A DNA stretch of 64,000 bases from Limnephilus marmoratus (GCA_917880885.1 OU862927.1:35181571-35245570); one strand, 5' to 3'. Shown: positions 25,001-40,021, counted from the stretch's first letter. Program-made: numbers and translations. Notes: generated by a model from the letters alone, not told the origin.

Positions 25001-28000
25001 ATATTATGTTGTTAGGTTTGTCAGCTTATTACAATAGGTCACTTGCATGGATTTCATAACGACTTGGAAAAAATCATGTGGATAGATCTTTTTACTAAGA
25101 TTACGAAAATGTTAGCAAAAATTGTTAGATATGTACAGTTTTTTTTTTTTTTAAATAAATAAATCCATTATTTGGGCTCGTGACGTCACTACATGAAAAT
25201 GTCCCGTCTCCGTAAATGTTCCTATTAATTTTGTAAAATTCCACACTGATTTATTTTTTTATATGGCATCACTTTGATTTCAGGCGATTTTTGAATTCGT
25301 TCACTAGATTTATTGTTTGTTCTCTGCGAACTTATCATTTGGTTCGACTTTTTGACAGATGTTCTGAAGAGAACCCCGTACTTTAATGATGTACGGGGTT
25401 CTCTTCAGAACGTGAAGATGATGTCGGTACGTGTTTTAGAGGTATAATGATTATGGTGCTGATTTTAACAAAATAAAATTTTATAATATTCTTATTATTA
25501 TTATAATTTACAAGTACAAGAATATTACATTGAATTTAGTAATATAGACGCTGTTCATTATAATGATTTATGATCAATAAGATTGATCAAGGAAAAAAAT
25601 ATTTATGAGATGTAATATTTTTGGAATGCCTCGTTATTCTCATGTGCCATTCGTGTGGAAAACGTTCTTTTTTTTTAAATGATTTTCGGCTATGTAGTTA
25701 TCGTTTTTTTACACCTATAAAATTATGTCCCGTCTTTCCGGTTTATAAAAAATGGTCTGATTTTTCGGATTGAAATTTTCAAAAATCCCCAGGGTTTCAA
25801 AAGTACGATTAAAAAATAAATAAAAATACAGAATGTCTTAGAATATTTGCCTGAACCGGAAAAAAAATTTCAATAATGTTATGGAAGTGGCCTATTGATA
25901 GACGGCTGAAACGCACCTAGAATCGGCGTTTAAAGGCGAACTTTAAAATGTCAAAAACCAAAATGGCGCTGAATGGTCATTTGATGACAATGTTACATTT
26001 GATTTTTTGTAAAACAACAAAAGTCTTTATACCTATCCACTGGAGCGACAGCGCAGTTTAAAACTTTTTTCTCCGATTGTTCTAAATATTTCGGTTATCA
26101 TTTTGATTATTTTCCTAAAAAAAGTCATACTGTGGATAGTACCTAAGCACAGCAGCCAACAGCCATAAAAATATTATTATAGAATGGCAACACTGACGGA
26201 GGCGTCTACTAATATCTACAGGAATTCCAAAAACTGAAAAAATCGAACTAATATCTATGAGAATCAAAGTGTTGACGAATATCTACAGCTCAAACTGTTG
26301 ATTAATATCTATGAGAACCAAAGTGTTGACGAATATCTACAGCACTGGCAGAGGTTGGATTTACAATTATGTATAGCATATTGGAATAACGTAATATTGC
26401 GTATGCAGTTTAAAAAACTTAATTTATGTAAGTATGTATGTAAAAATCCCTAATATCGGACTATTGGGCACATTTAGCTGATTAGTCCAACCTACGCTCT
26501 GTAGATATTAGTTCAACCTACGCTGTGTAGATATTAATCAACACTCTGAAGTTCGTAGATATTAGTTAAACATATGCGCTGTAGATATTCGTCAGACATA
26601 CAGGCTGTAGATATTCGTATCTGGAGTCACACTGACATTCCAGCTCATTCTACCGGTCGCTGTCAGAATAGAAAATTTATCAAAAATCATTCTTGATTAT
26701 TCGTTGGTTCTGGCTGCTGTGTGCGAAGGTTACTATCCTCATAGTTCAACCCACGGTTTAAATTTTATTGTCGCATTATAATTTACCAAATCTTAAATAT
26801 ATCGGAGTCAGATAATTATTCGACTTATTATTGAAAAGAAACCCGTGACATTCTCATATAACATAGGGGATTGGCGTGTGAGTAGGTATACTATCCCCAT
26901 CAATCGTTATAATACCTCCGAATTTTAATCTGGAGACATACAAACTGATTATAGTTCTATATAGCCAATAAATTCACCTCTCTTTTGTCCATTATCATAC
27001 ATTCGTAGGATTTATAAAATAATTATAAAATCGTAAACTTCTACTTAATTACTTACAAATAAGGGAAAATTTGCCAAAATCGGCAGCAAAGCAAACCGAG
27101 GTATTTTCAATAGTGCCATTTTGTGGCAAAAAGCGCTCCAGTGGCTATAATACTAGAGATGAGTTGTTTAAAAAAATTTTAATAATTCATCAAATTTCGA
27201 AGTTCATTTTCAAGTTCTGTGAAAGTTCTATTCAAGTTATGTAATTATTTCAGTTTTAAGAAGTTATTCGCCTATAATGATATAATAACAAAAATTGTAT
27301 AGAACTTTACAGAATTTCTAAATTAAGTTCTAAATTTGATGATGAAACAACCGAACTGTTCTTTTAATTTATCAAATTTCAATGCTATTTTTTCTTGTTC
27401 TATTCAAGTTCTGTTATTGTTTCATTATGGGTCAGTTGTTTTACAGAACTAAAATAATAATAGAACTTGAATGGATCTTTCACAGGACTTGAAAAATAAC
27501 TTCGAAATTTTATGAATTGTTTAATTTCAAAGTCATGTTTCAAGTTCTGTGGAAGTCTATTCAAGTTCTGTTATTATGCCAGAATGAGTATTTTTTCTCA
27601 CAGAACTTAAATATTAACTTGACTTGAACAAAACTCAAGACCAATAGGGCGAAGGAGCCTGGGAAGACCAAGACAACGTCCTCAAAGATATATCTATCTT
27701 GGAGCTTCTGCACTGGAGAGAGCTGGCACAAAACCGAGATGAGTGGAGGAAGACTCTTGAGGAGGCCAAGACCCACCTGGGGTTGTAGAGCCAATAGTGA
27801 TGATGATGATGATGTTATAGTTATAACTGCCAGTTGTTACCCAGTGAGGCCGACATTGCTGAATTGTATTTAAAAATGTTAGATATTATGTCAAATAAAA
27901 TAAATAAATAAATAAACTGTTCCAATAATATAACAAAGCAATTTAATTAGAACCCTTACCGGCAACGGACTCGAGGCAGCGCAGGAAGATCTCTGTGTTC

Positions 28001-31000
28001 TTCTCGCAAGTGGCCTCGTTCAGGTAGAAGTAAGTCCTGGCCGATTGCACCTTGTACCTCCTGTCCGCGAAGGACTTGTTCACCTGGTACTGCGGCAGGG
28101 CGGCGCCCTCCGACTTGTCACCCGCCGAGGACACTGATGAGCTGGAAACAAACAATACATTATTATTTTATAACGCAGATTTATCATTTTGCCGCCCAAC
28201 GGCCTGCGCATGCGTGCAAAGTTGAGATATCGCGCTGCCAATATTTCTCATTTGCACCTGATTCGTTGACGGCATAGCTACTGCGCTAAGTTTTCAACAT
28301 GGATATTAAAGCTTTAGCTTGTTAGATACACCTACCTGAGGTGCCTACCTTCTGCCGACAAACTAGCTCAGAATGGTCAGCAGAGCGGAGGAGACTATCA
28401 TCAGGGTGGTAGGATCTCTGAGGCGTTTGTGTGGCATCCCTGAAATAAGCTCAAATCCTACGGGCTGGAGGAGACAGTGAAACAAGTGGCTACGGTAAAT
28501 AACAGTTGTATTGGGTAGAATTCTTTCGTAAACAACAATGATACAATAATGCAAGCAGAGTAGTACAGGGTAGCAACAGTAATTCTATCTAAATCGGGTG
28601 AATTTGGCCCTAAAATCTCTCTGGGGGCGGTCATTTATCTTCGCGTTGAATTTACAAGGAACACACGCATTAAAGAGGGGTTAAATAGCTCAGGTACTCA
28701 CAGCAGCAGCCTGGTCTCTTGGAGATTCGGTTATGTGGAGGGAATTTAGCCGTTCTTGGCATTCCCGCAAGTCACTATGCAAAACACAACCGCCATGGCG
28801 GCTTCGCAGAATGTTCCGGAACAGTGCAACATGGTTCACGTACACGTGCGCTCAAAGCGAGTTCCGGGGCAGGATGGCGGGCCGCGGCTGCCAGCCGGTC
28901 GGCCGTGGCTCGCGTTCCACCGCCGTCAGCGCGCGGCGCGCTAGCGGAGAGAAAGCGCAACTGTTTGTCTACACAGTGGCGTGCGCTCTAACTTGAGAGG
29001 GGGCATTTCGTATATCATAACAAGCTATGACTTAAATCTGCAATTATTTTTAACATTAAATACTATTTTGGTTAAAAAAATAAATTGAAATGTTTACTTC
29101 AACTACAGTTCAGAAAAAAGTTCCACTGAAATCCACCACATTATTCTTTTACTAGTTCGAAAATGTGCCTTATAAGTTATGTAAAAACTTAAAATGTATG
29201 TCTCCCTTTAAATCGAGCGCATTCTTTTCAGATACGCCCGACTTGGTCGAGGGGTGTAAGGGGTAATAAAGGGAGAGATAAAAAAATCTTCCTCAACCAG
29301 CTTTTTCCGATCCGTCCTGCTATGCAGTTGGCGGTCAAATGCTTCCGACGCCAAGGCCCGAATACACCACAACCCATGTAGCCTGGCACACCTGCTAAGT
29401 CACCACACCAATGGAGCGAACTGCTTGTAATGACCCATGGCGGGGGTGTTGATTATCCAATGAATGGTTCCCGGGGAGGCGGTACCCATAACCACCTCTC
29501 AAATTGTACAGTTGGAGGTATTAAATTTAAAAAAATGTTTACGTGAAAATATGGATCCAGGAATGGATAATATAATAAGGAGGTGTATACTAATATCTAC
29601 AGGAATTCCAAAAACTGAACAAATCGGACTAATATTTATGAGAACCAAAGTGAGGACGAATATCTACAGCTCAAACTGCTGACTAATATCTATGAGAACC
29701 AAAGTGAGTACGAATATCTACAGCACTGGCAGAGGTTGGATTTGCATTTTATGTATAGCATATTGGAATTACGTAATATTGCGTAGGTTAGGTTAGGTTT
29801 TCCGTACAACCTCTTGCTCAGCTGTCCTCTGTACATATTCGTCATATCTGTAGATAATAGTCACCACTGGGACCGTCATTGATATTCGTCCGACCTTAGC
29901 TCTGTAGATATTATTCCTCACTCTAAAGTTCATAACATATGAGCTGTAGATATTCGTCCGACATACAGGCTGTAGATATTAGTATCTGGAGTCTAAAATA
30001 TTTTCTCATATACAGGTAACGCATAAATCTCTAAATTATCAACTTAAGAGGAAGCCACAAGCCAATAATGTGCATATAGGTAGGGTGCCTTAAATCGCCA
30101 CGAATATAGGTAATCTCTACATATCTCTACATCTCTACATATTGTAAATTAAAGTCCTTCGTCGCGTCTGTCTGTCTGTTCGCGATAAACTCAAAAACTA
30201 CTGAATGGATTTTCATGTTTTCACCAATAGATAGATTGATTCACAGGGAGGTTAAGGAATATAATTTGTGAAGGTTTTGTGTAAATTGGTTCAAACATCT
30301 AATTAAAGGAGAACGGTGGGTTGGCAAGCGGGCAGTGTTTATTTGATTTATATGCAAATTAACAGATGGCGGTGGTAATAAAGGTTAGATAACCATCCAC
30401 TAGATGGCGTTGTATTTCGTTAGCCACAGCATCGCGCGACCGGGTCAGCTAGTAGGCATAAAAATCGTGTGGTTAACAGAGTCTAGATTTCAAACGCAAA
30501 GGTGTAATCTTTGTATTTATTTTGTGAACAATTTTATAAGAAATAACAACAATAAATTAATCAATGGACACTGTCACAAAATTTTAGTATTAAAATTACA
30601 TTTTTAAAAAGTTATTTCTTATGTATGTAATTTTTTAATGAAATATAACATTTTTTAGTAGTTAGCAATGGAATGGAAACGGTAGGAAAAGCTTTAATTT
30701 ATCCACGGCATATATTTATTTTAATAATATACTAGCTGACCCGGCCACGCGTTGCTGCTTGGGGTAACTAACGTATTTAAATTAATAAGGATTAATACTG
30801 TATCCGTCTAAATAACTTTTCAATTACCGCAATCTACGTGACCATTTTTTTAGAAGATAGATTGGATATAGTAAGCTATCCGTAAAAGATAGATATATGC
30901 TTTCGCGGACTTTTTTGTAGATCTATAAAAGAGGAATATCCCACCATGCATTGTTTTGTTATATCCCAAAAGGATTAGGCAGCGTTTTCGGCTTGACTTT

Positions 31001-34000
31001 TTCCGACACTTCTAACAATTATCGTTATGTTTCAACCAATTTAGGCAAATCCTTGACAAATTACACACCTAAACCTTCCTCACGAAACACTATCTATTGG
31101 TGAAAACCGCATGAAAATCCGTTCAGTAGTTTTCGAGTTTATCGCGAACAGACAGACAGACAGACGACGCGGGGGACTTTAATTTGTAATGTGTAGAGAT
31201 GTAGAGATTTCAACCAATTTAGGCAAATCCTTGACAAATTACATACCTAAACCTTCCTCACGAAACATTCTATCTATTGGTGAAAACCGCATGAAAATCC
31301 GTTCAGTAGTTTTCGAGTTTATCGTGAACAGACAGACAGACGACGCGGGGGACTTTAATTTATAATATGTAGAGATAAACCGTTTCTAAGTAAAGATTAA
31401 TCGAAAATAGTGATTTAGGATTAATCTTCGCCTCACGTTTGAATTCTTGACACGTCACTTTCATTTTTTTTTTAATGGAAATTGATTAAAATGGTGTAAA
31501 ATATTGCAGTAAGCAGTTAATATGGTAATTCATATTTTACGATTTTAGTCAACATCACGCGTCATGTTGATTTACCAGTCACGGCGTTTAAATATTAAAT
31601 ACGAATTAGCTAGAATTATATGCACATTAGTACCTGCGTCCTCAGCAACAGACACCAGACACACATGTGCTGAATTCTTCAATCATGGACGATGACAGAA
31701 GAGTGAAGCGTCAGGGTTACTCAAAATAAGTATAATTATAACCGGCCGAAACCATAGTTATAAAATTAGGGGCCATTCATTTAATACGTAAGACGACTTA
31801 GGGGGGTCAACCATGTCTTATTTTTTCTTACAAGGGGGTGGGAGGGAGTCTCGATAGTTCTTACGTAAGATCACAAAAATGCGCAAAGTTAAAATTATTA
31901 TAAATATTAAACAGGGGGGAGGGGGTCGGCCTATTCTTATTTTTTCTTATAAAAGGGAGGGAGGGGGTAGAGTACTAGCAAAAATCGTCTTACGTAATAA
32001 ATGAATGGCTCCTTAGAGGCGACGTTGTCCACTTTTTCACTGTCCAACACTAAATACAAGATCAAACTAACTATTTCACATCCCACATTGAAAAACAAAC
32101 TACACACAACTTTCATTTCTCAGAAGGACGTGCACAGGCCCCGAAGAAAATAATTTCCCTCAGGGCTTATGTCATCTTAGGGGATGCTGTGTGAAGGTTT
32201 TTTTTTTAAGGAAAGGAAGAAGAGGAAGTTCTGGGAAGGAAATAGGTTTGAGGGGTGGGCAGGAATCTGGTGGGCTGTATGTCTAGGAGTGACAGACATG
32301 TGAATTTTTTCATCACTTTGAATGATTTTTCAAAGGAAGTGATGAAGTTGTATAATGTTGAGTTGTCCGCTCACCCTCTCCTACATACTTTAAATTTTTT
32401 TTAACCACTTTATCAATGCCAAAGGGATCAATGAAGCTAGTTCCCTAGGGCCCTAGAGCATCTTCAATTGTAATACCGGTAGAATAAGGGCAGATGATGT
32501 CAGGCAGTGTGAGAGATACATAGCACGTAATGTCGATTGATTGTCGCGATCTAACATTCAAAAGTTATTATATCAGTGACGCAATCACCTAGCGGTATGA
32601 AATATACTTTAAAACTTATTCTCATACCTACCAAATATACGAAAAAAATTTCATGAAAATCGGTCAAGCCATTTCGGAGGAGTGCGACCATAAACACCGT
32701 GACACGAGATTTTTATACATAAGATTATTATGAGTTTCCCAATGACATGACCATGGGCAACTAACTTGCCAATGGGAGAGCTTAACCAGCCGGACGAAAA
32801 TCCACATTTCGTCGAAAGTTGTTCTTCCGATCGTGCAGGGCGGTTACAATGAGAAAGATTAATTATTCTCCGTACCAGCTTTTTTAAATTATAACTCAAT
32901 ATCGAATTTATTTCAATCCATATTAGCTTTAATTTATACCTTCATCCAAAAATGCTGAAAGGCGTGATGATAAAACTATTAAAATAGTGTAATTTTTGTA
33001 GTTATTTTTTGATTATAAGTATTTATCATTTTTCAATAATGTCTAAATTTAATAAGAATGTTAAAAAAATCTGAAATATATTAGTTTGTAAGTGCGCAAA
33101 TAAATACACAAACGTACCAATTTTCGTCAAGAAACACATGTACGTACATATTTTTTAATGATTTTATTGAAACTAAAATTAAAATTCTAAAACATACGTT
33201 TGCTAGATAATGTATTGATTTATTTTACTGCATGATTTTATTATTTGAAATGGGTGTGGTATAATACAAAAACTTTTTTGAAAATTGAACAAATCTGCCA
33301 ACGACCTATGGAATAACCTGATTATACTAAAAATTAAAAAAAATTCTCAAAATTTATTACATACGAATGCTAGATAAAAGAACAATCTTTCGAAATCCAT
33401 TTATAATTTTTTGTGGAAAAGAGTCAATACGTCTAAAATCTTTTTTGAAAATGACGTATTACCGGTTTTCTCTGGTAATGCCCTCTTAAATAGAATCACT
33501 TCAAATATCGATATGTTTAACATCAAAGAAGCGCAATTCAGACGGCAAGCTTTGTTGCTGTTAGTTTAAATCTGTTTATCTCATTCTGTCCACGGTTTAT
33601 CTAACCTTAAATATTTACTCTCTTTAAAAAACGCTTTGAAATGTAAATTTTATAATGTTTTACGAATTAATAAATTAAATGGAATTATAAGCGCGTATAA
33701 TAACACATCGCGAGTGATATACAAGCCAAGCGTTAACCTGAGAGCCTTTACCATTCCTGCTATTACGCAGAGGACATTGCCACTGAAATAATTCAATCTC
33801 AACGTGTACAGATTGCACGAGATGTTTAATTAAATTTTCCTAGAGTGATTGTAGAGCTTCTGCCCTTAATTAAATCTGTCTTTATGCAACAGGGCCGGAC
33901 TTTTCAAGTAATGAAGAAGACATAAAAGCATTCAGTTTTCACTCGCTCTTGCATCACTTCGATAAGACGTTTTACAGGATATTCCCCTCCGCAACGTAAG

Positions 34001-37000
34001 CAGGTATAAGCGTTAAAAATAGGACAGCAGTCAAGTACAATAAGCGTGTTTATACGTCAGCGCATGTGTTTCCATAGAAATCGTTCTAACTCCGTTATTG
34101 TTTTAGTTACATCCCTAAAACAAAAAGTAAAAGGTCGATAGTAGATCAAGCTGCACATCCCTATCAAGTTGTCTATGGAAATACATAACAGGAATCAGCT
34201 GTCAGTCGTGTAGTTGACAAAAATATTTACCCGCGCAAATTTGCTACCGGCAGCTCCACCGCGCTCCACATTTTAAATTTTTATTAAATATTTTTATATG
34301 AAATGATAAAAAAGTGAGGTGACAAAAGTGTTTATTACACATATATACAATAGAATAAGTATTGTTGTTTACATAATCTGTGATTTTAGTACCGTTTTCA
34401 CATAAGAACATCACGTGAGTCATTTTTACCTATTTTTAATGTTTGCGTTCTAAATTTTAATATTTACAAATGCTAATATTTATTTGTAATATAATAATTT
34501 GAAAGCCTATTTTGTAACCTTTCTAAAAAAGTTTTTACTATTCGGCTACGTTCAGAATTGTATCATTTATAGAGCTTTAATTGTGAAGCGGTAATAACAA
34601 AAAGTTTTCGCAAAATGTCATTTTGTTACAGACACGAAAAGCCAATATTCTCGAAAATTCGGAGGGGTTGGGACGTACTTGATTTAATTTACCTAGTGAT
34701 TCCTGACATTATTTGGAGTAATATGTGTTAATACATACATGAAATTTATTAAGGAGAATAAGCGGAGAATCCTCAGACTTTTGGATTACCAAACACGTCC
34801 TATTATTATATGCATAAAAAATAATAGTATAGGTACCTAATATCACTGTTTTTTAAGTTACGGTGACACCGGTCCTGCTAGCATAATACACGCCAGACTT
34901 ATTTTCTAGATTCTATCTGATATATTGATTCGTCTTTTATCATGTAATACAATTGTTTGTATTGCCTTACGAGAGCACTTGCGTCTCAAGGTCGTTTTGA
35001 TTAAGATCTCCTCCTCTGTGCCAATCGAATGATCATTTCACAGACTACATGACACGGTGTAGGTACTCTACAGTGAAGTGTGCACTCAGAATAACACTCT
35101 AGAGGTGTCATTGGTCACTGCCAAGACCAAGATCAACCCTATACCTATACACTATGATCAGTGATCACGCACGTCGAAAGTGACGAAACTCGATTAGGAC
35201 AACGAATTGATCCGGTCAAAATGTTTACTTATTTCTTTTTACATCAATTATTCCCCTTTATGTTATCCTTTAATCAATAATGTTGTTTTTTATATACTAC
35301 CTGGTTCCCGGCATGCTTCGCTATGCCATTTAATGAAGAAATTGTTTTTCCCTGCGTGTCCTTTCCCATTCGTCCAGTTCCCCTTCCGCTTCCCCTTTTT
35401 CCCCCCCTCGCGTTCCCTCTCCGCCACCTCCACCTTCCCCCCTCCCGCAAACCCTCCTCCCGAATTCCCCTCCCCCTTCCAGGTTCCCCTCCCCCTTCCA
35501 GCTTCCCCTCCCCCACTCCCGCATACCATACATTCAGTTTTCAAACAGCTCGCGTGCCACCTATTGCATTTTTTTATACAAATTTCATAATTCCAGAGCT
35601 CACCAGTAGTTTTATGCAAATCTTGTCCTGACAAAAACGAACACAAAAAAAATAATTATCCAATTTGGTGCAGTCGTTCGGAAGTTATGCGCGTACATGC
35701 ATTTCGGCGATTCATTTTAATTTATATAGATAGATAGATAGATAGATTTATATGAATCATATGCAGAAACTTCACTGGTTCATGCATCCATGTAATATGA
35801 TTTTTTTTAAATAATAAAAATCTGTTTGTTTCCCCAATAAACCAAACTAAAATAAATAAATAAAAATACAATCCTAAACCATCAACCTCTAAGTGGCCGT
35901 TAGCGCGCGGGCGCGCGCATCTTATGCGCATGCGCATATTAGTAATAAATAATAATATAATAATTCGTAAATTAGAATAAAATTATCGACCAAAAACTTT
36001 TTGTCTGCGATTTTGGCCCTTCTATGTACAGAATTTGTATGAAGAACAGGGTCAGAATCGCTTGCGCCAACATTACTCTATGAGAAGCGTAAAAGTTTCA
36101 TTCAACTTGCAACACCAGAATATTTTTAAACGATTTTATCTGTGACTTAGAAACGTCAGATTTTGCCGCGAATTTACCCGTCGCAATTTATGCGTGTTTC
36201 TCGACTAAAACATCGTAAAACCTATTAATTTACGTAAATAATGCAAGTAATGTTGTTTTGGTACATAGTTTATTCTTCTAGGAACGTGTTTCAGTCAATA
36301 TAATATACAATAAAAAAACATTCAATTCAAAATTCAAAGTGGTGCTTTTTTAGTGAATTTTCGTGAAATGGCCTGGCCTTTGACAGGTCAAAGCGCTCCT
36401 TTCTTAATCATCAACGTTGCATTCTTTCCGGATCCCCAATTTTAGCGCGGTCATACGTGGTTTTACGTCATTTAGTCACTCGAACGATTTTTGGCATGTT
36501 ATGGCAAGTATGCAAAACGTCTTGAGCGATTGCTTGCCGTAATGTGCCAAAATTTATAAAAAATTGGATAAATGCCGAAATCTCGGTGGATTCATTGGCT
36601 TCCCTTTCTCGGGCAAATGCTAAACATATAAATAAATCAATAACTTCATCTGATTTTAACTGGCTTAGAAAAAAGTTCGTGCTGAAAAACGTCTTTTTTA
36701 TCTTTTTTTATTAGCAAAGTTTTTTTTGGTACATTTACATATAGGTAAATACATAATAACAAAAAAAGTAAGTAACAAAAAAAAATCCCACAAAGGCGAA
36801 GCCTGTGTGTGGGTATTATATTATGTGGATAACAGTGGTAGTTAAAATAAAATTGTAAAAAAATAAAAAATATATATATAAGCATAGTGTCTACTGTGAT
36901 CAACATGAATGACTTCGTAGGAGTTTAAAAATTTAAAAATATGTGTAAGATAAACACACAAATTAAAATATATATATATATATATATATGCATAGTGTCT

Positions 37001-40000
37001 ACAGTGATCAACATGATTGACTTCATAGGAGTATAAAAATTTAAAAATATATCTAAGATAAACACACATTTACACTGTGTTCCTATAGTTTAATGTGAAC
37101 ATAATATTATATATAAAATTGACGACAGAAATAGAAAGTCTTTAGCTCTGATCTATCGGATCCGAACAGTGGTAGGAAAAGCTCTATTAACTGCAAACTA
37201 TAAACAAAGGGAAAAGCTTTCTAGGAAGAATCTAGAACGAGAGGCCTTAGAACAAATGAAACAAAACGGAATGACATCGGAAATAATGGCTTCAATTTCA
37301 ATCAAGCTAAAAGGTCGTTACTATACACTAATACTACGTTTAACGAAGCTTCCGAGAACTTAATTGTGCTTTATACAGTAATGCCATGATAACGGAAGCA
37401 TCAGAGAACGAAAGCTTGTTATAAATGAAAAGAAAAAACATTTGATTTTGATTTATCTTTCTGCAAGTTATCGCAAAAATGCACAGTTTTCTAAGAAGTT
37501 TATCATATTCATGTTTTTCGTAAAACGGTTGTACACCAATATACATATCACGGAGAAGAGTTAATATAATGGTTTTTAAGATACGTTACTTTAACTTTAA
37601 CCAGTTACTTGTTACTTTAACCAGAGATTCCTGATTATTTGGAGTAATAAATGTAATTGAAATTTTGTTCTCTGGTGACTTTTTGATACCTTTTTTTTCA
37701 TTTTTTTTTTCTTCAAAATCAAACAAAAAACCATTTCTTCCAAAATGACGTCACAGCGGAGTAACCGCCCAATCCCGCCCCCAACTGTTCAATACTTACT
37801 GAATTTTTTATGTTTTTAGTAGAAAAAAAAAAGAACATCTATAAACAAAAATTTTAACAAAACAAAAAACGACTTCAAAAAACGATTTTTTTGATTTTTA
37901 GTGAATCCGAAGTACACTAATTTGTCTGAATATGGATATATTTACTAAACGTGCTGCTCATATGAGACAGACATAATTTAACCATAACAACATTAGGGTC
38001 CAATTAAGAGATTCGGCCGAGTTTCGTTAATTTGCTCCTAAGAATTGAAGAGTTCCGTTACTTTGTCATGGATCCGATAATCAGAACCTAACCAAACTCT
38101 CATCAATTTATCCTTGAAGTACATCATTTCCAATAAAAAAAGAATAATCGAAATCGGTTGGCGTGATATTGAGTTATTCGTCCATTTGTCGCGCACATAC
38201 TTAATGCAAATTTAATACTTATATGGTTTTCTCATGGATCCCATTATCGGAACTGAACCAAATTAAAATGGGACCACACGAAAAGCATCAGCTTTCAAAT
38301 AAAAAAAGAATCATCAATATCGGTTCACCCAGTCGAAAGTTCTGAGGTAACAAAAAAAAAATACAGTCGAATTGAGAACCTCCTCCTTTTTGAAGTCGTT
38401 TAACCCGGCGGTAGTCGCTAGGTATTTACGAACATGAACACTCGCTACTGGGTAATAAATACCACAGAATTTAATTGCCGTTATTTTAAAAAATACGCTT
38501 GAGTTTGAATGTTTGACAATGTATTTGTGTTATTGGTACTATTGTTCATAAATAAAACTACAAATGCAAGTTTTAATGTTTATTTATTGGTATTTGAGTT
38601 TATCCTAAAAAATAATCAAAAAATCATTTTTTTCTTAGTACCTAATCTTACAAAAATCAACAATAGTATATTTTTTTTTCTTACAAATTTTGCAAAATTG
38701 AGAACGGTATCGAAAATAAACTAGATACTTTCCTAAAATACTAAAAAATAATGATACCTCTATACTGAGTGAACATTGAGATAATCAACACTAAACAAAC
38801 TGTTTCAAATATTTTGCTAAAAACGAAACTACTTCACTCTATCATAGCAATCCTCACATATTGGGGTTGTATGCTCGCGGCATATCTTTTTGGAGCACAA
38901 TTCGCAAACCAACTTCTGAATCTGAAGGTAGACGGTCAAAAACATTTTCTGAATTTGAGGGCGCGCCTGAACTATCAGCTTCCTGTTCAGTTTCACTTTC
39001 GTGTTCACTATTCTCATCAAAATCTTCTATTTCTGACACATTTTCTTCTCCGCTGTCTTCTTCTTGAAGCAGCTCTTCTATTGTACTATCACTCTGAGGA
39101 ATACTCATTTTATTACAGCTCGAAAACAAAAAACATAGTTCTAAAAATTTCGAAAAATAATGGAACCAGGATCATCGCTACCGGGTATTTTTTACCCATT
39201 CTCACTTTACACGTCTGTCATTAACAAGCGCCGTGCGTGAACTGACCCCCCCGTGGGGTAAGGATGTGTGAACTATCGGTTTGAAGGTACTTAGAATCTT
39301 GGGTTGCCAGAACGCGTAGAAAAAAAAAACAACCAATTTTTTGTACTCTGTGGTATTTTTTACCCGGTAGCGAGTATCGCCGGGTTAAAAATGTCGCTGG
39401 AGACCTACATCTTAGGTAGGTACTAATATTATAAACGCGAAAGTTTGAGAATGTGTGTTTGTTACGCTTTCACGCAAAAACTACTAAATGGATTTGAATG
39501 AAACTTTACAATAATATAGCTCATACATCAGAATAACATATAGGCTATAATTTATAAAGCTAGCTAGGAAGGGGACGCGGGAGGGGGACGAGGAGATACG
39601 GGAAGGGTGATTCAATGAGAAACAATTTATTTATTTTAACACGACATTGGAACGCATGCCGGGAATCAGATAGCTTAATAATAATAATAATAATACCCAT
39701 TAGATAATTTGTAGAGCGCCGTTTTTGTGAAAAATCATCTCAAGGGCGCTTGAGGTGATTTTTTTGCCGAATTTACATTTGTCACTCCAAATAATATCAA
39801 GAATCACTGGTTAAAGTAAGTCAAGTAAATGAAGTTGCAAACCATTTGGATGTAAGTGGCTGTTCTTTACATGCCTTAAAAATATTATTGAAGAGTCACT
39901 TGCCTAAATGCTGATAGGGTAACTAAATTGTACTGTAATTGGAATTATTCTGTTGTACAAAGGTAATAAAAAATAAAAATAAAATAAAAGTACGTCCCTT

Positions 40001-40021
40001 AACACCCTGTATAAGATGAAC

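Noticed and set aside
28719..28996. Overlapping plus- and minus-strand frames of 61-90 codons
   Set aside because: They lie in a GC-rich patch where stops are rare; no family motif is seen in any frame. Kept only as a possible promoter/first exon.
35207..35646. Proline- and glycine-rich frames on both strands
   Set aside because: They translate the C/G-rich tract of a Helitron; same for 54004-54388 and 52168-52359.
37169..37363. 64-codon plus frame ([12 protein letters not shown]...)
   Set aside because: No family resemblance and no splice or promoter context; chance frame in intron DNA.
38829..39129. Independent acidic host protein
   Set aside because: TTAA-flanked TIRs and the Cys-His tail show it is a piggyBac transposase relic.
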